DNA of 64,000 nucleotides from Nesterenkonia muleiensis (GTDB taxonomy: Bacteria; Actinomycetota; Actinomycetes; Actinomycetales; Micrococcaceae): NCBI RefSeq assembly GCF_003600155.1, contig NZ_QWLD01000012.1, positions 1 to 64,000 of the forward strand, in the 5' to 3' direction. The position numbers were made by a program, and so were the translations under genes. Below the pieces are notes generated by a model. That model was not told the DNA's origin and did no database searches. It worked only from the letters and a program-made list of their open reading frames with translations. Positions 25,522 through 34,951 of this stretch are shown here, in pieces. The first letter of the stretch is position 1, and each line of letters starts with the position of its first letter.

Positions 25522-25991
25522 ACAGCACATGGCGCTAGACGGTATGTGGTAGGCATCTTCAGAGCTGGAGGGGTTGCGGGCCGGGACCTCGCAACCAAAG
25601 ACTCGTGGGTTACCCGGTCAAGAAGACCCTTACCCGGCAGGGTCAAGCCCGGGGTCTCGCAGTTGGGAAAGCTGGTGAAGGCCAGGAGCTCCTCGCGGAT
25701 CCCGGCCAGGTGATCGGCGACCGTGGATGCTTGCGGTCAAGGCCCCATCACCTGACATGCATTGGAGAATTCGCAATAATAGATGCAAGACAGTTGACGA
25801 CTGTTCGACGCATAACCCCCGGTCAGACGACCTTGAGCGCTTCTTGGAGGTTCGCAAATTCTCTTCGGGATTGCGGCACACACGTCAGGAGGCCTGGCGT
25901 TGGCGGTTATTCCGTCGAAGAAGGAGGCCCTGTCTATCCGTGGCACGGGACCGGGCGGAGACTGAACCGCAGCTATACCTCACAACCAGCA
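25522..25991. other. Intergenic stretch with mobile-element debris
   Basis: No intact gene. A segment (25532-25592) is shared with 57913-57974. Near 25905-25965 the plus strand reads ALAVIPSKKEALSIRG then stops, faintly recalling the IPxK region of IS5-type transposases. The rest gives only short shadow ORFs. Confidence 0.4.
25532..25592 (-). repeat. Copy 1 of a dispersed 61-bp repeat (transposase C-terminus remnant)
   Basis: About 80 percent identical to 57913-57974. On the minus strand it reads EVPARNPSSSEDAYH, against EALARKPSSSEEVYLHTV and stop in copy 2. Here a frameshift disrupts the end. Confidence 0.5.
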
Positions 25992-27593
25992 TCACCTGTG
26001 AGAGTCAGGGGGTGTTATCACTCCCTCGATCATCTGCGTCAGGTGCCACGGATTGCCATGTCGTAGAGGTTCGGGTAGCAACTCTTGCGGAAGGTTCTGA
26101 TACGCCACCGGGCGCAGAAACCGTTCGATCGCGAACGTTCCCACCGAGGTGGTGCGGCCCTCGGAGGTGGCGGGGAAGGGCCCGCCGTGAACCATCGCGT
26201 GCCCAACCTCTACACCGGTGGGCCACCCGTTCACCAGGATGCGTCCCACCCGCTGCTCAAGTACCGGCAGCAGTTCCAACGCGTCGTCATAGGATGCCTC
26301 GGTCAGGTGGAGTGTTGCAGTTAATTGTCCTTCCATCCTGGCCACTGTTTCCTTCAACTCGGCCACGGAACCGTACCGCACCAACAGTGCCGCTGCACCG
26401 AAGATTTCCCTGTGCAACGCCTCGTTACCGGTGAACGTGCCCAGATCAGTGCCATAGACCGCCGGCGCTGGGGCTGCCTTGTTCGGGCCGGGTTCGCCCT
26501 GGCCCACCAGGCTCACATTGTCCTGGCTCGCTAGGGTCTCGACGCCGTGGGTCCAGGAGGTGGCGATCGGCTCGGTGAGCATTGTCTGCCCAGTGGTGGT
26601 GCTCAGCGCCCGGCCCACAGCCGTCGCGAACGCATCGCCTTTGATGCCCTCGGGCACGAAGATCAGTCCCGGCACCGTGCACAACTGCCCCGAGGAGCCC
26701 GTGACGGAGGCGACGAAGGCTTGAGCAAGGGCGTCCATGTCCTCATCCAGGGCACTGTCGAAGACGATCACCGGGTTGATCGAACTCATTTCGGCGTACA
26801 CCGGGATCGGTTCGGTGCGCTGCGCGGCGGTGCGCATCAAGGCGGTGCCTGCATCCCTGGAGCCGGTGAAGCCGACTGCCTTGATGAGCGGATCGGACAC
26901 CAGGGCCTGACCAATCACCGAGCCAGCGCCGTAAAGCAGCGAGAACACACCCGGGTGCAGACCGCACTCCTGCACGGCCTTGGTGACCGCCCAACCAACT
27001 AGTTCGCCGGTGCCAGGGTGAGCGTTGTGGGCTTTGACGATCACTGGGCAGCCGGCAGCGAGCGCCGAGGCTGTGTCACCGCCCGCGGTTGAGAAGGCGA
27101 GCGGGAAGTTGCTCGCCCCGAACACAACGACCGGCCCCACCGGGATTTTGCGTTGACGGATGTCCGGGCGCGGCAGAGGCTCCCGGTCAGGTAGCGCCGG
27201 GTCAATCCGCACCCCGCGGTGATCTCCTCGGCGCACCACGCTGGCGAACAGCCGCAGCTGATTGCTAGTTCGTCTGTGCTCAACCTGCAAACGATCCCGC
27301 GACAGCCCGGTTTCGGCCATCGCTCGCTCGATCAGCTCGTCACGCACCGCTTCAATATTCTCAGCCATCTTGTCCAGGAACTGCGCGTGCTCAGACGGAT
27401 CGAGGTTTCCGAACGATGATGTAGCTTCGTGCGCTGCGGCGGTGGCAATCCGGAGCTGGTCGGTACCCAACTGGTGATAAGAGGGCCCAAGCACGGAGCT
27501 GGTGCGGGGATCGACGCCATGAATGGTGCCAGCACCACCTCGGACCGTCTCGCCGCCGATAATTGAGCAACCGGTCAGTTCTGTAGTGGGCAT
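25992..27593 (-). CDS. Alpha-ketoglutaric semialdehyde (2,5-dioxovalerate) dehydrogenase
   Basis: 533 aa NADP-type aldehyde dehydrogenase of the KGSADH branch: RADIR-linked FGASNFPLAFSTAGGDTASALAAGCPV cofactor region, YAEMSSINPV with the general-base Glu, and GQLCTVPG with the catalytic Cys. It oxidises 2,5-dioxopentanoate to 2-oxoglutarate in pentose, glucarate or hydroxyproline breakdown. The ORF opens 41 codons earlier, but ATG 27593, preceded by AAAGGAAA, starts the conserved protein. It converges on the FAH-family gene and may finish the same pathway. Confidence 0.85.
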   Translation of the reverse strand: MPTTELTGCSIIGGETVRGGAGTIHGVDPRTSSVLGPSYHQLGTDQLRIATAAAHEATSSFGNLDPSEHAQFLDKMAENIEAVRDELIERAMAETGLSRDRLQVEHRRTSNQLRLFASVVRRGDHRGVRIDPALPDREPLPRPDIRQRKIPVGPVVVFGASNFPLAFSTAGGDTASALAAGCPVIVKAHNAHPGTGELVGWAVTKAVQECGLHPGVFSLLYGAGSVIGQALVSDPLIKAVGFTGSRDAGTALMRTAAQRTEPIPVYAEMSSINPVIVFDSALDEDMDALAQAFVASVTGSSGQLCTVPGLIFVPEGIKGDAFATAVGRALSTTTGQTMLTEPIATSWTHGVETLASQDNVSLVGQGEPGPNKAAPAPAVYGTDLGTFTGNEALHREIFGAAALLVRYGSVAELKETVARMEGQLTATLHLTEASYDDALELLPVLEQRVGRILVNGWPTGVEVGHAMVHGGPFPATSEGRTTSVGTFAIERFLRPVAYQNLPQELLPEPLRHGNPWHLTQMIEGVITPPDSHR

Positions 27594-27910
27594 ATTGGGG
27601 TTTCCTTTTGGATAGGAGTGACTGAGGTGTTTCCGAGTTCGCGATAGAGAATGATTGAAAGAGTCACTGACGAGGAGCAAGCGGAACCTGCCAAGTCCTC
27701 TGGGGGCCGCACACATTGTTCAACAGTGCCCAGCCCAGTTCGCCGACAGAGAGCCATACTGTGCCTGACCATCTTTATCGGCTTCCTTGGTCGTGACAAG
27801 GACCTCGGGCGCCACGACCTGCCCATCAGGTGCGTGGTCCTAAGTGATCGTCTTCATGGCCCTCACGAGGGTCTCCCCCACTGGCTCCTCGCTAGCCCCG
27901 GGGGATCTGC
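27594..27910. other. Gene-free stretch with a possible minus-strand gene remnant
   Basis: No intact gene. On the minus strand at about 27840-27895 a short frame reads SEEPVGETLVRAMKTIT and stop, like the tail of a lost protein. No clear terminator or promoter was found. Confidence 0.3.
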
Positions 27911-29212
27911 CTAAAAGAAGGTCTCGTACGCAGATACCACCGAGTAGGACTCGTCCACACCAAAGAGATACCTCCATTTATCAAACGTGGTGCAAGGGTG
28001 AGAGATCCCGAGCGCCACGATATCTCCCGTGGCAACCGTCGAACCTGGAGGTAAATTCATGGTGACGTGCTGATCGTAGATTTCCTTGACGTCAGTCCCC
28101 GGGGGGAATCTACGTGGAATCTCGACTGATGATCCCGGCCGGTGCCATCTCAGCGGAATAGGCAGATGGTTATCATACGAGAGGTCTCTTCGACCTACCG
28201 CCAAAACTCCAACGCCAGGCTCTGGAATCGACTGCACGTATGCAAGCACTTCTAAAGCGGGTTGTAGGCCGCCATCTAGGCTGTTGGCCAGGGCAGACCG
28301 TTCTCGAATCGCGCGAAAATGTTCCTCATACAAATGATTATCCTGCGCAATATAACATCCACTACGAAGCACGATTCGCAGTCGCTCTCTCGCCAAGGAT
28401 GCAACACTGTCTTGAACCACGTCGAAATACGCCGATCCTCCGAGCGATAGAATGGCTTCTCCCGTGAACCAACCAGATACTAACCCCTTACGCACCGCGG
28501 CTATCACTTTATCCAGATACTCACGAACCGGGTGCACGTTCGCCGCGCAAGCGCCAGGAACGAGACCTTCGAATCCCTCAATGCCCCGGAGAACCAAGTT
28601 CGAGCACGATATGGCAAACTGCGCAAGTTTCTCAACGGATTCCGCGTCACGTACACCCGTTCGACCGCCCGGAACTCCTACCTCGATAAGAACCTGCAAG
28701 CGCACTTTTCCACCAAGATGTGTTAACCACTGGTCTAGGAACTGTGCACCCTCGATAGAGTCTATTAGGCAGTAAAACTCAAAGGAAGGATCGGCGAGCA
28801 GCGTATGATATAAATACGCTAAAAACTGAGGATCCATTATTTGGTTAGCTAAGAGGACTCTGTTGACTCCAAAGTCTCGCGCCACAGCAACCTGATGTGC
28901 TGTCGATAGAGTGATGGCCCAGGCCCCATCATCAAGTTGACGCTGGAATATTTGCGGGCACATCGTTGTCTTACCGTGTGGTGCGAGACTGAAATCTGAG
29001 CGCTTAGAAAAATCACTCATCCATTTACTATTAGCGCTCAAAGCAGACTCCTTCAGTACCGCGATCGGCAACGGTAAATCTTGCCGCAGTACATTCCAGC
29101 CTTTCTCTCCAATGTTAACAGGATTCGAGCGTCCAGCCAGAAGAGGATAGCCCTTAATGTGAGCATCAATCATCTGGACTGAGTGTGTTTCATAATTCAC
29201 GTTCCACCTCAT
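27911..29212 (-). CDS. D-serine dehydratase/D-threonine aldolase-like PLP enzyme
   Basis: 433 aa, alanine-racemase-type N-terminal barrel with the PLP lysine in LAPHGKTTMCP (Lys 81) and a C-terminal D-serine-dehydratase-like domain with the metal motif region GISHPCTTFDKW. Such enzymes act on D-serine, D-threonine or D-threo-3-hydroxyaspartate. Last gene of the AT-rich minus-strand island. ATG 29212 overlaps the previous gene by 23 nt; GTG 29200, after GAGGTGG, is an alternative. Substrate is unknown, but a D-amino acid is likely. Confidence 0.8.
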   Translation of the reverse strand: MRWNVNYETHSVQMIDAHIKGYPLLAGRSNPVNIGEKGWNVLRQDLPLPIAVLKESALSANSKWMSDFSKRSDFSLAPHGKTTMCPQIFQRQLDDGAWAITLSTAHQVAVARDFGVNRVLLANQIMDPQFLAYLYHTLLADPSFEFYCLIDSIEGAQFLDQWLTHLGGKVRLQVLIEVGVPGGRTGVRDAESVEKLAQFAISCSNLVLRGIEGFEGLVPGACAANVHPVREYLDKVIAAVRKGLVSGWFTGEAILSLGGSAYFDVVQDSVASLARERLRIVLRSGCYIAQDNHLYEEHFRAIRERSALANSLDGGLQPALEVLAYVQSIPEPGVGVLAVGRRDLSYDNHLPIPLRWHRPGSSVEIPRRFPPGTDVKEIYDQHVTMNLPPGSTVATGDIVALGISHPCTTFDKWRYLFGVDESYSVVSAYETFF

Positions 29213-30038
29213 GATGAAGACTTTTCAGGATGAGTGAATTTAGTTCACTCGGAATGCCGTCAACAGCTGGTATTCGCTCCCCACTTTCCCCTTCGACAGC
29301 GCCGGCCCTCACTACATCTTCACGCAGTCTCGTTTCCTCCGCGATTGAGGGAAGGAGATTAAATCCGGTACGCAGTGATAAAGCCGCAATTACCCCATAG
29401 CAAGCCCAGTTCACTACCGAACCCAAGACGACGCGGTCGGTGGCCACGATGCAAGGACTCGCGGGTAAGCCGCTGACATCGGCTACATGCTGGGCGACAG
29501 AACCAACTCCGATTTCGTTGCCACCATCGATAAACCCGATGCTTGGTATCCCCTGTCCAAAAAGGCGATCAGTCTTCCCTGTCATCTCAGTTATATCCGT
29601 ACCGTCGAATTGCAGGTACTTGCCGTCACGGTCCGGACCACAGCGTTCCACAGCGAGCAAGAGCGAAGGGTCAGCCGCGTATAATATTGATTGGGCGAAA
29701 CGTTGCACAGATACATCGTCGATGTCCGTAGGCATGACATGCACGGTAGCCTTGGGAACAATCATCTCCATCATCTCTGCGCAACGATCATCAGTCACGA
29801 ACTGGACGTCATAACCCAATCTGCCGAGAGCTTGCCCTAGAGTCACTGCACCCGGCGGCCCATCAGTTTCCGGCCGTTGCGCATTCGCCACGACAAACCC
29901 AGTGTTTATTAACACTGTGTTGCTATGATCAAGTATGTAGTCCGCAGCGACCTCACACAGGTCGTTGCCAAGCCAATGTCTTAGGCGACCAATCCGTCTC
30001 CGGTCGTATCGCAACACTATATTGTCAATTGATGACAT
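29190..30038 (-). CDS. D-glutamate cyclase-like protein (DUF4392)
   Basis: 282 aa protein with the motifs of the DUF4392/D-glutamate cyclase C-terminal domain: NTGFVVANAQRPETDGPPG, ERCGPDRDGKYLQFDG and FIDGGNEIGVG. The mammalian relative DGLUCY interconverts D-glutamate and 5-oxo-D-proline. It lies between a hydroxyacid-dehydrogenase-like gene (13 nt gap) and the D-serine-dehydratase-like gene. RBS GGAGATC. A role in D-glutamate or oxoproline turnover is inferred from the family. Confidence 0.8.
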   Translation of the reverse strand: MSSIDNIVLRYDRRRIGRLRHWLGNDLCEVAADYILDHSNTVLINTGFVVANAQRPETDGPPGAVTLGQALGRLGYDVQFVTDDRCAEMMEMIVPKATVHVMPTDIDDVSVQRFAQSILYAADPSLLLAVERCGPDRDGKYLQFDGTDITEMTGKTDRLFGQGIPSIGFIDGGNEIGVGSVAQHVADVSGLPASPCIVATDRVVLGSVVNWACYGVIAALSLRTGFNLLPSIAEETRLREDVVRAGAVEGESGERIPAVDGIPSELNSLILKSLHHEVEREL

Positions 30039-30051
30039 ATTTGATCTCCAT

Positions 30052-31056
30052 TCATGACCCGCCGACCTTGCGCCCTATGTATTGGTGAGCAACTGACTCA
30101 GCAAAGTAATCCATATAGCGATCACTCGCAGCCGCGTTGTTTGGCATTATTAATAGATTAGAGCAACCCCATAGTGGGCTAGACTCGTGCAGTGCTTCTG
30201 GTTGGTCAGATTCACTATCAGTATTGGGTCCAAACGTGTCAACTGCTGCTCCCGCTATTTCTCCCTCCTCTAGAGCATTAAAAAGGTCGATATCGACGAC
30301 GTTGGCACCTCTGGACACGTTAATGAAGTACGCTGACGGCTTCATCCGACGGAACATAGCTTCGTCAAACATGGAAGCCGTGTCGGGTGTGCTCGGAGCG
30401 CACAGTACAACGAAATCAGCAGAAGCAATGATCTCTTCGTTACAGGACGGCGGCTGCACTATATGGGCGTGACCACCATGAGTATTGAATGTTCTCTTTG
30501 ACGCGACCACTGTCATCTCAAACGCCCGAGCGAGTTTAGCCACTCGCTCTCCAATGGCGCCAAGTCCGATAATCCCTAGTGTCTTCCCACGCAACTCGAC
30601 CGCGCTGAAAGTACACCATCGGCCTTCGTCCTGTTGCCGAACCGCCCGTGGCACCCCTCTTACCAAAGCAAGGGCCATAGCGATCACATGCTCCGCCGTT
30701 GCGACACTGTTGACACCTGGTGAATTGATGACTTCCACACCACGATGCTCGAAATCGGATTCCAACAAGCCGGACGCAGCGAAGAAGTGATCCTTTCCAG
30801 ATCCAGGAAACTGAACCCATTGCAGTAGTGGCATCCGTTCAAGTAACGGTTTATCGACCCGTCCCGCGAGCAACTGCGTTACGTGGTGCAAGTCGCCATA
30901 CGAAGCCTCCTGCTCATTCAATAGTCTAATGGGGGTGTCGGGCAGAAGTCTGGAAAGCGACTCTTTAGCACGCTTCGCGCTCCAACTATTCGGAGGGGGA
31001 CCTTCACGGTCATGATATTTATGAATGGTGAGATTGGGATGTATAGTGATCTCCAC
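30052..31056 (-). CDS. D-2-hydroxyacid dehydrogenase-like protein with altered active site
   Basis: 334 aa with NAD-binding GIIGLGAIGERVAK (about 161-174) and the substrate-side Arg in NVSRGANVVD. The usual active-site His (TPH motif) is replaced: the aligned stretch reads LLIMPNNAAAS. The helper Glu region (normally DVFExEP) reads VDTFGPNTDSE. It may therefore lack normal dehydrogenase activity or catalyse something else. GTG start with GGAAGG. In operon with DUF4392; a 217-nt AT-rich gap separates it from dctM. Confidence 0.78.
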   Translation of the reverse strand: MEITIHPNLTIHKYHDREGPPPNSWSAKRAKESLSRLLPDTPIRLLNEQEASYGDLHHVTQLLAGRVDKPLLERMPLLQWVQFPGSGKDHFFAASGLLESDFEHRGVEVINSPGVNSVATAEHVIAMALALVRGVPRAVRQQDEGRWCTFSAVELRGKTLGIIGLGAIGERVAKLARAFEMTVVASKRTFNTHGGHAHIVQPPSCNEEIIASADFVVLCAPSTPDTASMFDEAMFRRMKPSAYFINVSRGANVVDIDLFNALEEGEIAGAAVDTFGPNTDSESDQPEALHESSPLWGCSNLLIMPNNAAASDRYMDYFAESVAHQYIGRKVGGS

Positions 31057-31273
31057 GGCGATCCTTCCACTTAGAGAATTATGTTTGACTCGAGATCATA
31101 TCTAGCACGATTACGATTTCAATGATTTTATTATAGATATTGCATTATCGAGCCAAATAGCGCGCAACTTTTCCAGTCACATAATCAAACATTCAGGATC
31201 AGGCGAACGACATCAATTAGTTGCTCCATCCAATAACATTGTTTTTGGGCCCATGGAAGTCGAAAGCTGCTGC

Positions 31274-32554
31274 CTACCCCCCAAGAACTGATGGGACCCA
31301 CAAATATATTTCCGGGAAGTAAGTCACCACAATTAGAAGAATCAACAACGCAGGATAGAAAACAAAGACTTGACGAAAAACTCCTTCCGCTGGAATCTCC
31401 CCGATCGCACTTACCACGTAGACCATTTGACCGAAAGGTGGAGTAAGTGTTCCAACCAATATGTTCACAATGATAACGATAGCAAAATGAAGCGGATCGA
31501 CCCCCATCAGCGAAGCGACAGGCGCCAAGATTGGCGTGATTAGAATTATTAAGGCAACAGAGTCGATCACCATACCAAGCACTAAGATAGAAAGATTGAC
31601 AATAAGCAAGAAAACCAAGGGGCTTTCACTCACATTACCAACAAATTCAGCGATCCTCTGTGGTAAATGTTCAATCGTGATCAAAAATGTCAGAGGTGCA
31701 GATATGCCTACTATAATCATCACAATACCGGTACTCACACCGGAGGAAATCAGCACATTCGGCAATTCACGTAGTGAGAGTTCTCGGTAGACGACGAAAC
31801 CAAGAAAGAGCGTATACATAACACCAACTGCTGCCGCTTCAACTGGCGTGAACACTCCCAAGCGTATTCCGCCAATAATGATGACAGGCAGCGCGAGAGC
31901 GGGCAAGGCGCGAATTAAGCTACGAAACACCACGCCGAGAGACTCTCTACGCGCAGCGGGCAGGTACCGGCGCTTGCGGGCAACTATATACACAGAAGCG
32001 ATCAGCAAGCAGCCCAACATTAGACCCGGGACTATGCCAGTAATGAATAGTGCTCCGACAGAAACATCCGCTAGAGACCCATAGATGATCATAGCCACAC
32101 TTGGTGGGAGGATGATGGCAATCGTCGAAGCCACCGCAGTAACAGCACCCGAGAAGTCCGCAGGATAGCCCTTCTCGACCATTCTGGGAACGAGGATCTT
32201 TGTAGTCAGCGCGGCATCAGCCGAGGAGGACCCTGATAAACCACCCATAAACAGACTCGACGCTACGTTGACCTGCGCAAGACCTCCCCGGAAGTGACCG
32301 ACAAGATTCTGGGCGAGATCAAGAATGCGAGACGTGACGCCACTTGCATTCATTAACGATCCCATGAGGAGGAACAAGGGAATAGCAGCTAAAGATGCAC
32401 TCCCCATTCGACCGGTCAGGCTCTGTGCTAAGACCGCAAGATTGACGTCACCGCGAATGGCCATTCCGAGCGCGGTGATAACAGCAATTGCAACGACTAC
32501 ACTTATTCCTGCAAATATGAGTATAACAAAACCAATTAGAAGAGCAATAATCAT
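31274..32554 (-). CDS. dctM: TRAP transporter large membrane subunit DctM (second system)
   Basis: 426 aa, about 12 membrane segments; IPLFLLMGSLMNASG near residue 60 and LTPPFGQMVYVVSAI near residue 370. Partner of the DctQ and DctP encoded upstream. Codon use is visibly AT-richer than in the dctM at 23314, suggesting a different origin. Confidence 0.9.
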   Translation of the reverse strand: MIIALLIGFVILIFAGISVVVAIAVITALGMAIRGDVNLAVLAQSLTGRMGSASLAAIPLFLLMGSLMNASGVTSRILDLAQNLVGHFRGGLAQVNVASSLFMGGLSGSSSADAALTTKILVPRMVEKGYPADFSGAVTAVASTIAIILPPSVAMIIYGSLADVSVGALFITGIVPGLMLGCLLIASVYIVARKRRYLPAARRESLGVVFRSLIRALPALALPVIIIGGIRLGVFTPVEAAAVGVMYTLFLGFVVYRELSLRELPNVLISSGVSTGIVMIIVGISAPLTFLITIEHLPQRIAEFVGNVSESPLVFLLIVNLSILVLGMVIDSVALIILITPILAPVASLMGVDPLHFAIVIIVNILVGTLTPPFGQMVYVVSAIGEIPAEGVFRQVFVFYPALLILLIVVTYFPEIYLWVPSVLGG

Positions 32555-32604
32555 AAACTATTCCAGTCTTGTACGCGAAGTCGAATCGGCCAAAACCATC
32601 CTCC

Positions 32605-33132
32605 TCATAGCGAGTCGAGATCGTCAGGCAGCGCAGCGGCCGACGACTTGTCGTTGCGAGCATGGTGCACCATCTCGACTAGACTGTAGGCAGTCATCCA
32701 CACCCCACTAACAGGTACCACGGAATATGCAAGTCCGAGGGACAATCCGAGAACAGGTGTTGTCTGCGACGCGAGACCGTCAACCATCACCCATCCGAAA
32801 GCTACAAGCCCAATACCAAGCCCAATAAAACCTATTGTATTGATAATTTCAAGAGCATAACGTAAACCACGGGGCCCCTTGTCCAATAGCATCCCGAGAC
32901 GAAAGTGTGCTCTGAGCCGTACGCCAACGGCAGCGCCGAGAAACGAGAGCCATAGAATCATAATTCTTATGATCTCGCTTGACCAAGGCATCGAAAAAAG
33001 CCCTGTATATCGTGCTATGACGGACGTAAACATCACGATAGGAATTCCCAGTCCTAAAGGTACGCACAACATGTCTGGAAACCGCCATATAATCGTCCCC
33101 ACTCGGGATGCGTATCTGAGATTCTTAGGCAT
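32605..33132 (-). CDS. dctQ: TRAP transporter small membrane subunit DctQ (second system)
   Basis: 175 aa with four hydrophobic segments and the DctQ layout (VIARYTGLFSMPWSSEIIR, AAVGVRLRAHFRLGMLLD). The gene sits between the DUF1989 gene (27 nt) and dctM (50 nt). Confidence 0.85.
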   Translation of the reverse strand: MPKNLRYASRVGTIIWRFPDMLCVPLGLGIPIVMFTSVIARYTGLFSMPWSSEIIRIMILWLSFLGAAVGVRLRAHFRLGMLLDKGPRGLRYALEIINTIGFIGLGIGLVAFGWVMVDGLASQTTPVLGLSLGLAYSVVPVSGVWMTAYSLVEMVHHARNDKSSAAALPDDLDSL

Positions 33133-33159
33133 AGCTGTCTCCGTCCGGCGGTGGCTACA

Positions 33160-33813
33160 CTATCCGGTGTGCTCGTAGATATGGATGCCAAGTGGCTTTG
33201 GGTAGCCGCCATTCGTGGTAGCCAGCGTAGGTCCAGCGCTATCATCGGCCGGGCAGGCAGAAATATTTACGATGCAATCCATCTCAGCAAGAAATTCCAC
33301 ATAATCTCCTTGCTTTGCGTCGGATTCTTCAACAAACTGACGTCCGTCTTCATCCACTCCTGCCTTCTGAAACAGAGTAAAGGAGTCGTGGGTGTCATCG
33401 GCGGTCAAGCCATAGGAGGCGATTGAACGCGCTAAAGAATCCTGGCAACTTGGATGGCCCTCGGTGTTGCCCCAAAGTCTGTAGAGAAACTCGGTGCATC
33501 GCGGAAATATCATGGAGTGCCCATGGGTACCTCGGCGTCCGGGGCTATGTGCAACGGTGTCTTCTATGATACGTAGCATGACCCTATCGCGTCCAGGATT
33601 TGACCATAGTTCGCCGCCGGTGCTTAGATAGATCCCCTGCAAACGACGTGTGGCAGCGGCCGAAAAGTGTTCTGCATGATCTTCACTTGAATAGATGTTT
33701 AAGTCTGCAACTTGCAATCCCTCGACTTCTATTACACGTATCGATTGTCCGCGGCGCAACTCGTAAGCCTTTGCGGTACGTGCTGGTATGATCTCGTCTA
33801 AAATTTTGGCCAT
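33160..33813 (-). CDS. DUF1989 / urea carboxylase-associated family protein
   Basis: 217 aa protein of the DUF1989 family: VEGLQVADLNIYSSEDHAEHFSAA, LRIIEDTVAHSPGRRGTHG, and a Cys-containing tail MDCIVNISACPADDS. The family is found beside urea carboxylase and amino-acid or TRAP transporters; its chemistry is not defined here, though a metal- or cofactor-dependent enzyme role is plausible. ATG 33813 (GAAAGA in front) is preferred to a TTG five codons earlier. Unusually placed between dctP and dctQ. Confidence 0.75.
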   Translation of the reverse strand: MAKILDEIIPARTAKAYELRRGQSIRVIEVEGLQVADLNIYSSEDHAEHFSAAATRRLQGIYLSTGGELWSNPGRDRVMLRIIEDTVAHSPGRRGTHGHSMIFPRCTEFLYRLWGNTEGHPSCQDSLARSIASYGLTADDTHDSFTLFQKAGVDEDGRQFVEESDAKQGDYVEFLAEMDCIVNISACPADDSAGPTLATTNGGYPKPLGIHIYEHTG

Positions 33814-33862
33814 GAATTTATCTTTCAATTTTTATATTATTATAATTACATTATTATTGAGC

Positions 33863-34903
33863 TTAGTTAATTCCTATTGCATCTTCAACCATTTCCATTA
33901 ACTCGTCTCCAATCTGTTCCCTATATGCATCCCAAGTTGGGCGAACGATGTCAGCCATCTCCTCGAATTTATCTTCGTCAATCTCGTTAATTACCACACC
34001 ATGATCAGCAGCCAGGTCTAGTGCTTCCTGTTCACGGGCTTCGGTCTCTTCAGTGACCCACTCAGCTGCTTCGGTCGCCGCGTCTTCTATGATGGTCTGA
34101 AATTCTTCGGGAATTGTTTCCCAAATATCTAGATTGACAGTATGAAGCATCTGCGAATGAGCATGGTTCGTCAATGATAGGTAGTCAACGACTTCGTGAA
34201 GATTGTTTCCAGTAGCGCTCACAACCGGATTCTCGAATCCTTCTACGACTCCTTGCTCCAAGGCAGAATAGAGTTCCGTGTATTCGAGTGGGACCGGGTT
34301 GGCAGCAAGAGCGTCGAAAGCGTCGATATGCATCGATGTTTCGGTGAGTCGAATTGTTTGGCCCCTGAGATCCTCGGCACTTGTGATCGGTCGTACGTTG
34401 CTGAATACGTGTCGGAAACCCTGATCTTGCCAGCTGAGGATCTTGACGCCTTGTTCCTCCATCGCCTCTTCGATATGAGCTGTCACGTCACTGTCTAATA
34501 CATTCCGCACCTCCTCGGTTGTACCAAATAGATAAGGTAAACCCATCACTGCGATCGATGGTAATACTGACTCAAGCTCAGCACTAGTGTTATTTGTCAT
34601 GTCAATTATTTGCGTCTGCACCTGCTCGAGATTTTCTTGAATTGAGCCGAGTTGCCCACTATGATAGACGTCTATCGTTACTTGTCCGTCAGTCCTTTCG
34701 TCGACGAGGTCGGCAAAGATCTCCATTCCTTGCGTAACGGTATCCTCAGGTTGCAGACCTGTCGCATACCTGAGAGTTATTTCATCGTCCGCACCGCTGG
34801 TGGTGGTGGTTTCTGTATCATTCCCGCACGCTGCCAAGATCAATATCGACGCAGACATACCGAGTACTATTGACTTTCTCATGCGATTTTTTGGTTGGAA
34901 CAC
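33863..34903 (-). CDS. dctP: TRAP transporter solute-binding lipoprotein DctP (second system)
   Basis: 346 aa binding lipoprotein; lipobox LILAAC with Cys about residue 26 of the chosen start. The Arg-containing signature GQTIRLTETSMHIDAFDAL and ELYSALEQGVVEGFENP mark a carboxylate-binding TRAP protein. Start taken as GTG 34903, 7 nt after a strong AAAGGAGAG; ATG 34882 is the alternative. Followed by an extremely AT-rich spacer (33829-33862). Confidence 0.87.
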   Translation of the reverse strand: MFQPKNRMRKSIVLGMSASILILAACGNDTETTTTSGADDEITLRYATGLQPEDTVTQGMEIFADLVDERTDGQVTIDVYHSGQLGSIQENLEQVQTQIIDMTNNTSAELESVLPSIAVMGLPYLFGTTEEVRNVLDSDVTAHIEEAMEEQGVKILSWQDQGFRHVFSNVRPITSAEDLRGQTIRLTETSMHIDAFDALAANPVPLEYTELYSALEQGVVEGFENPVVSATGNNLHEVVDYLSLTNHAHSQMLHTVNLDIWETIPEEFQTIIEDAATEAAEWVTEETEAREQEALDLAADHGVVINEIDEDKFEEMADIVRPTWDAYREQIGDELMEMVEDAIGIN

Positions 34904-34951
34904 TAGTCTCTCCTTTGAATCGGTTTCAAACATCACTGTGGCTTTGCATCT

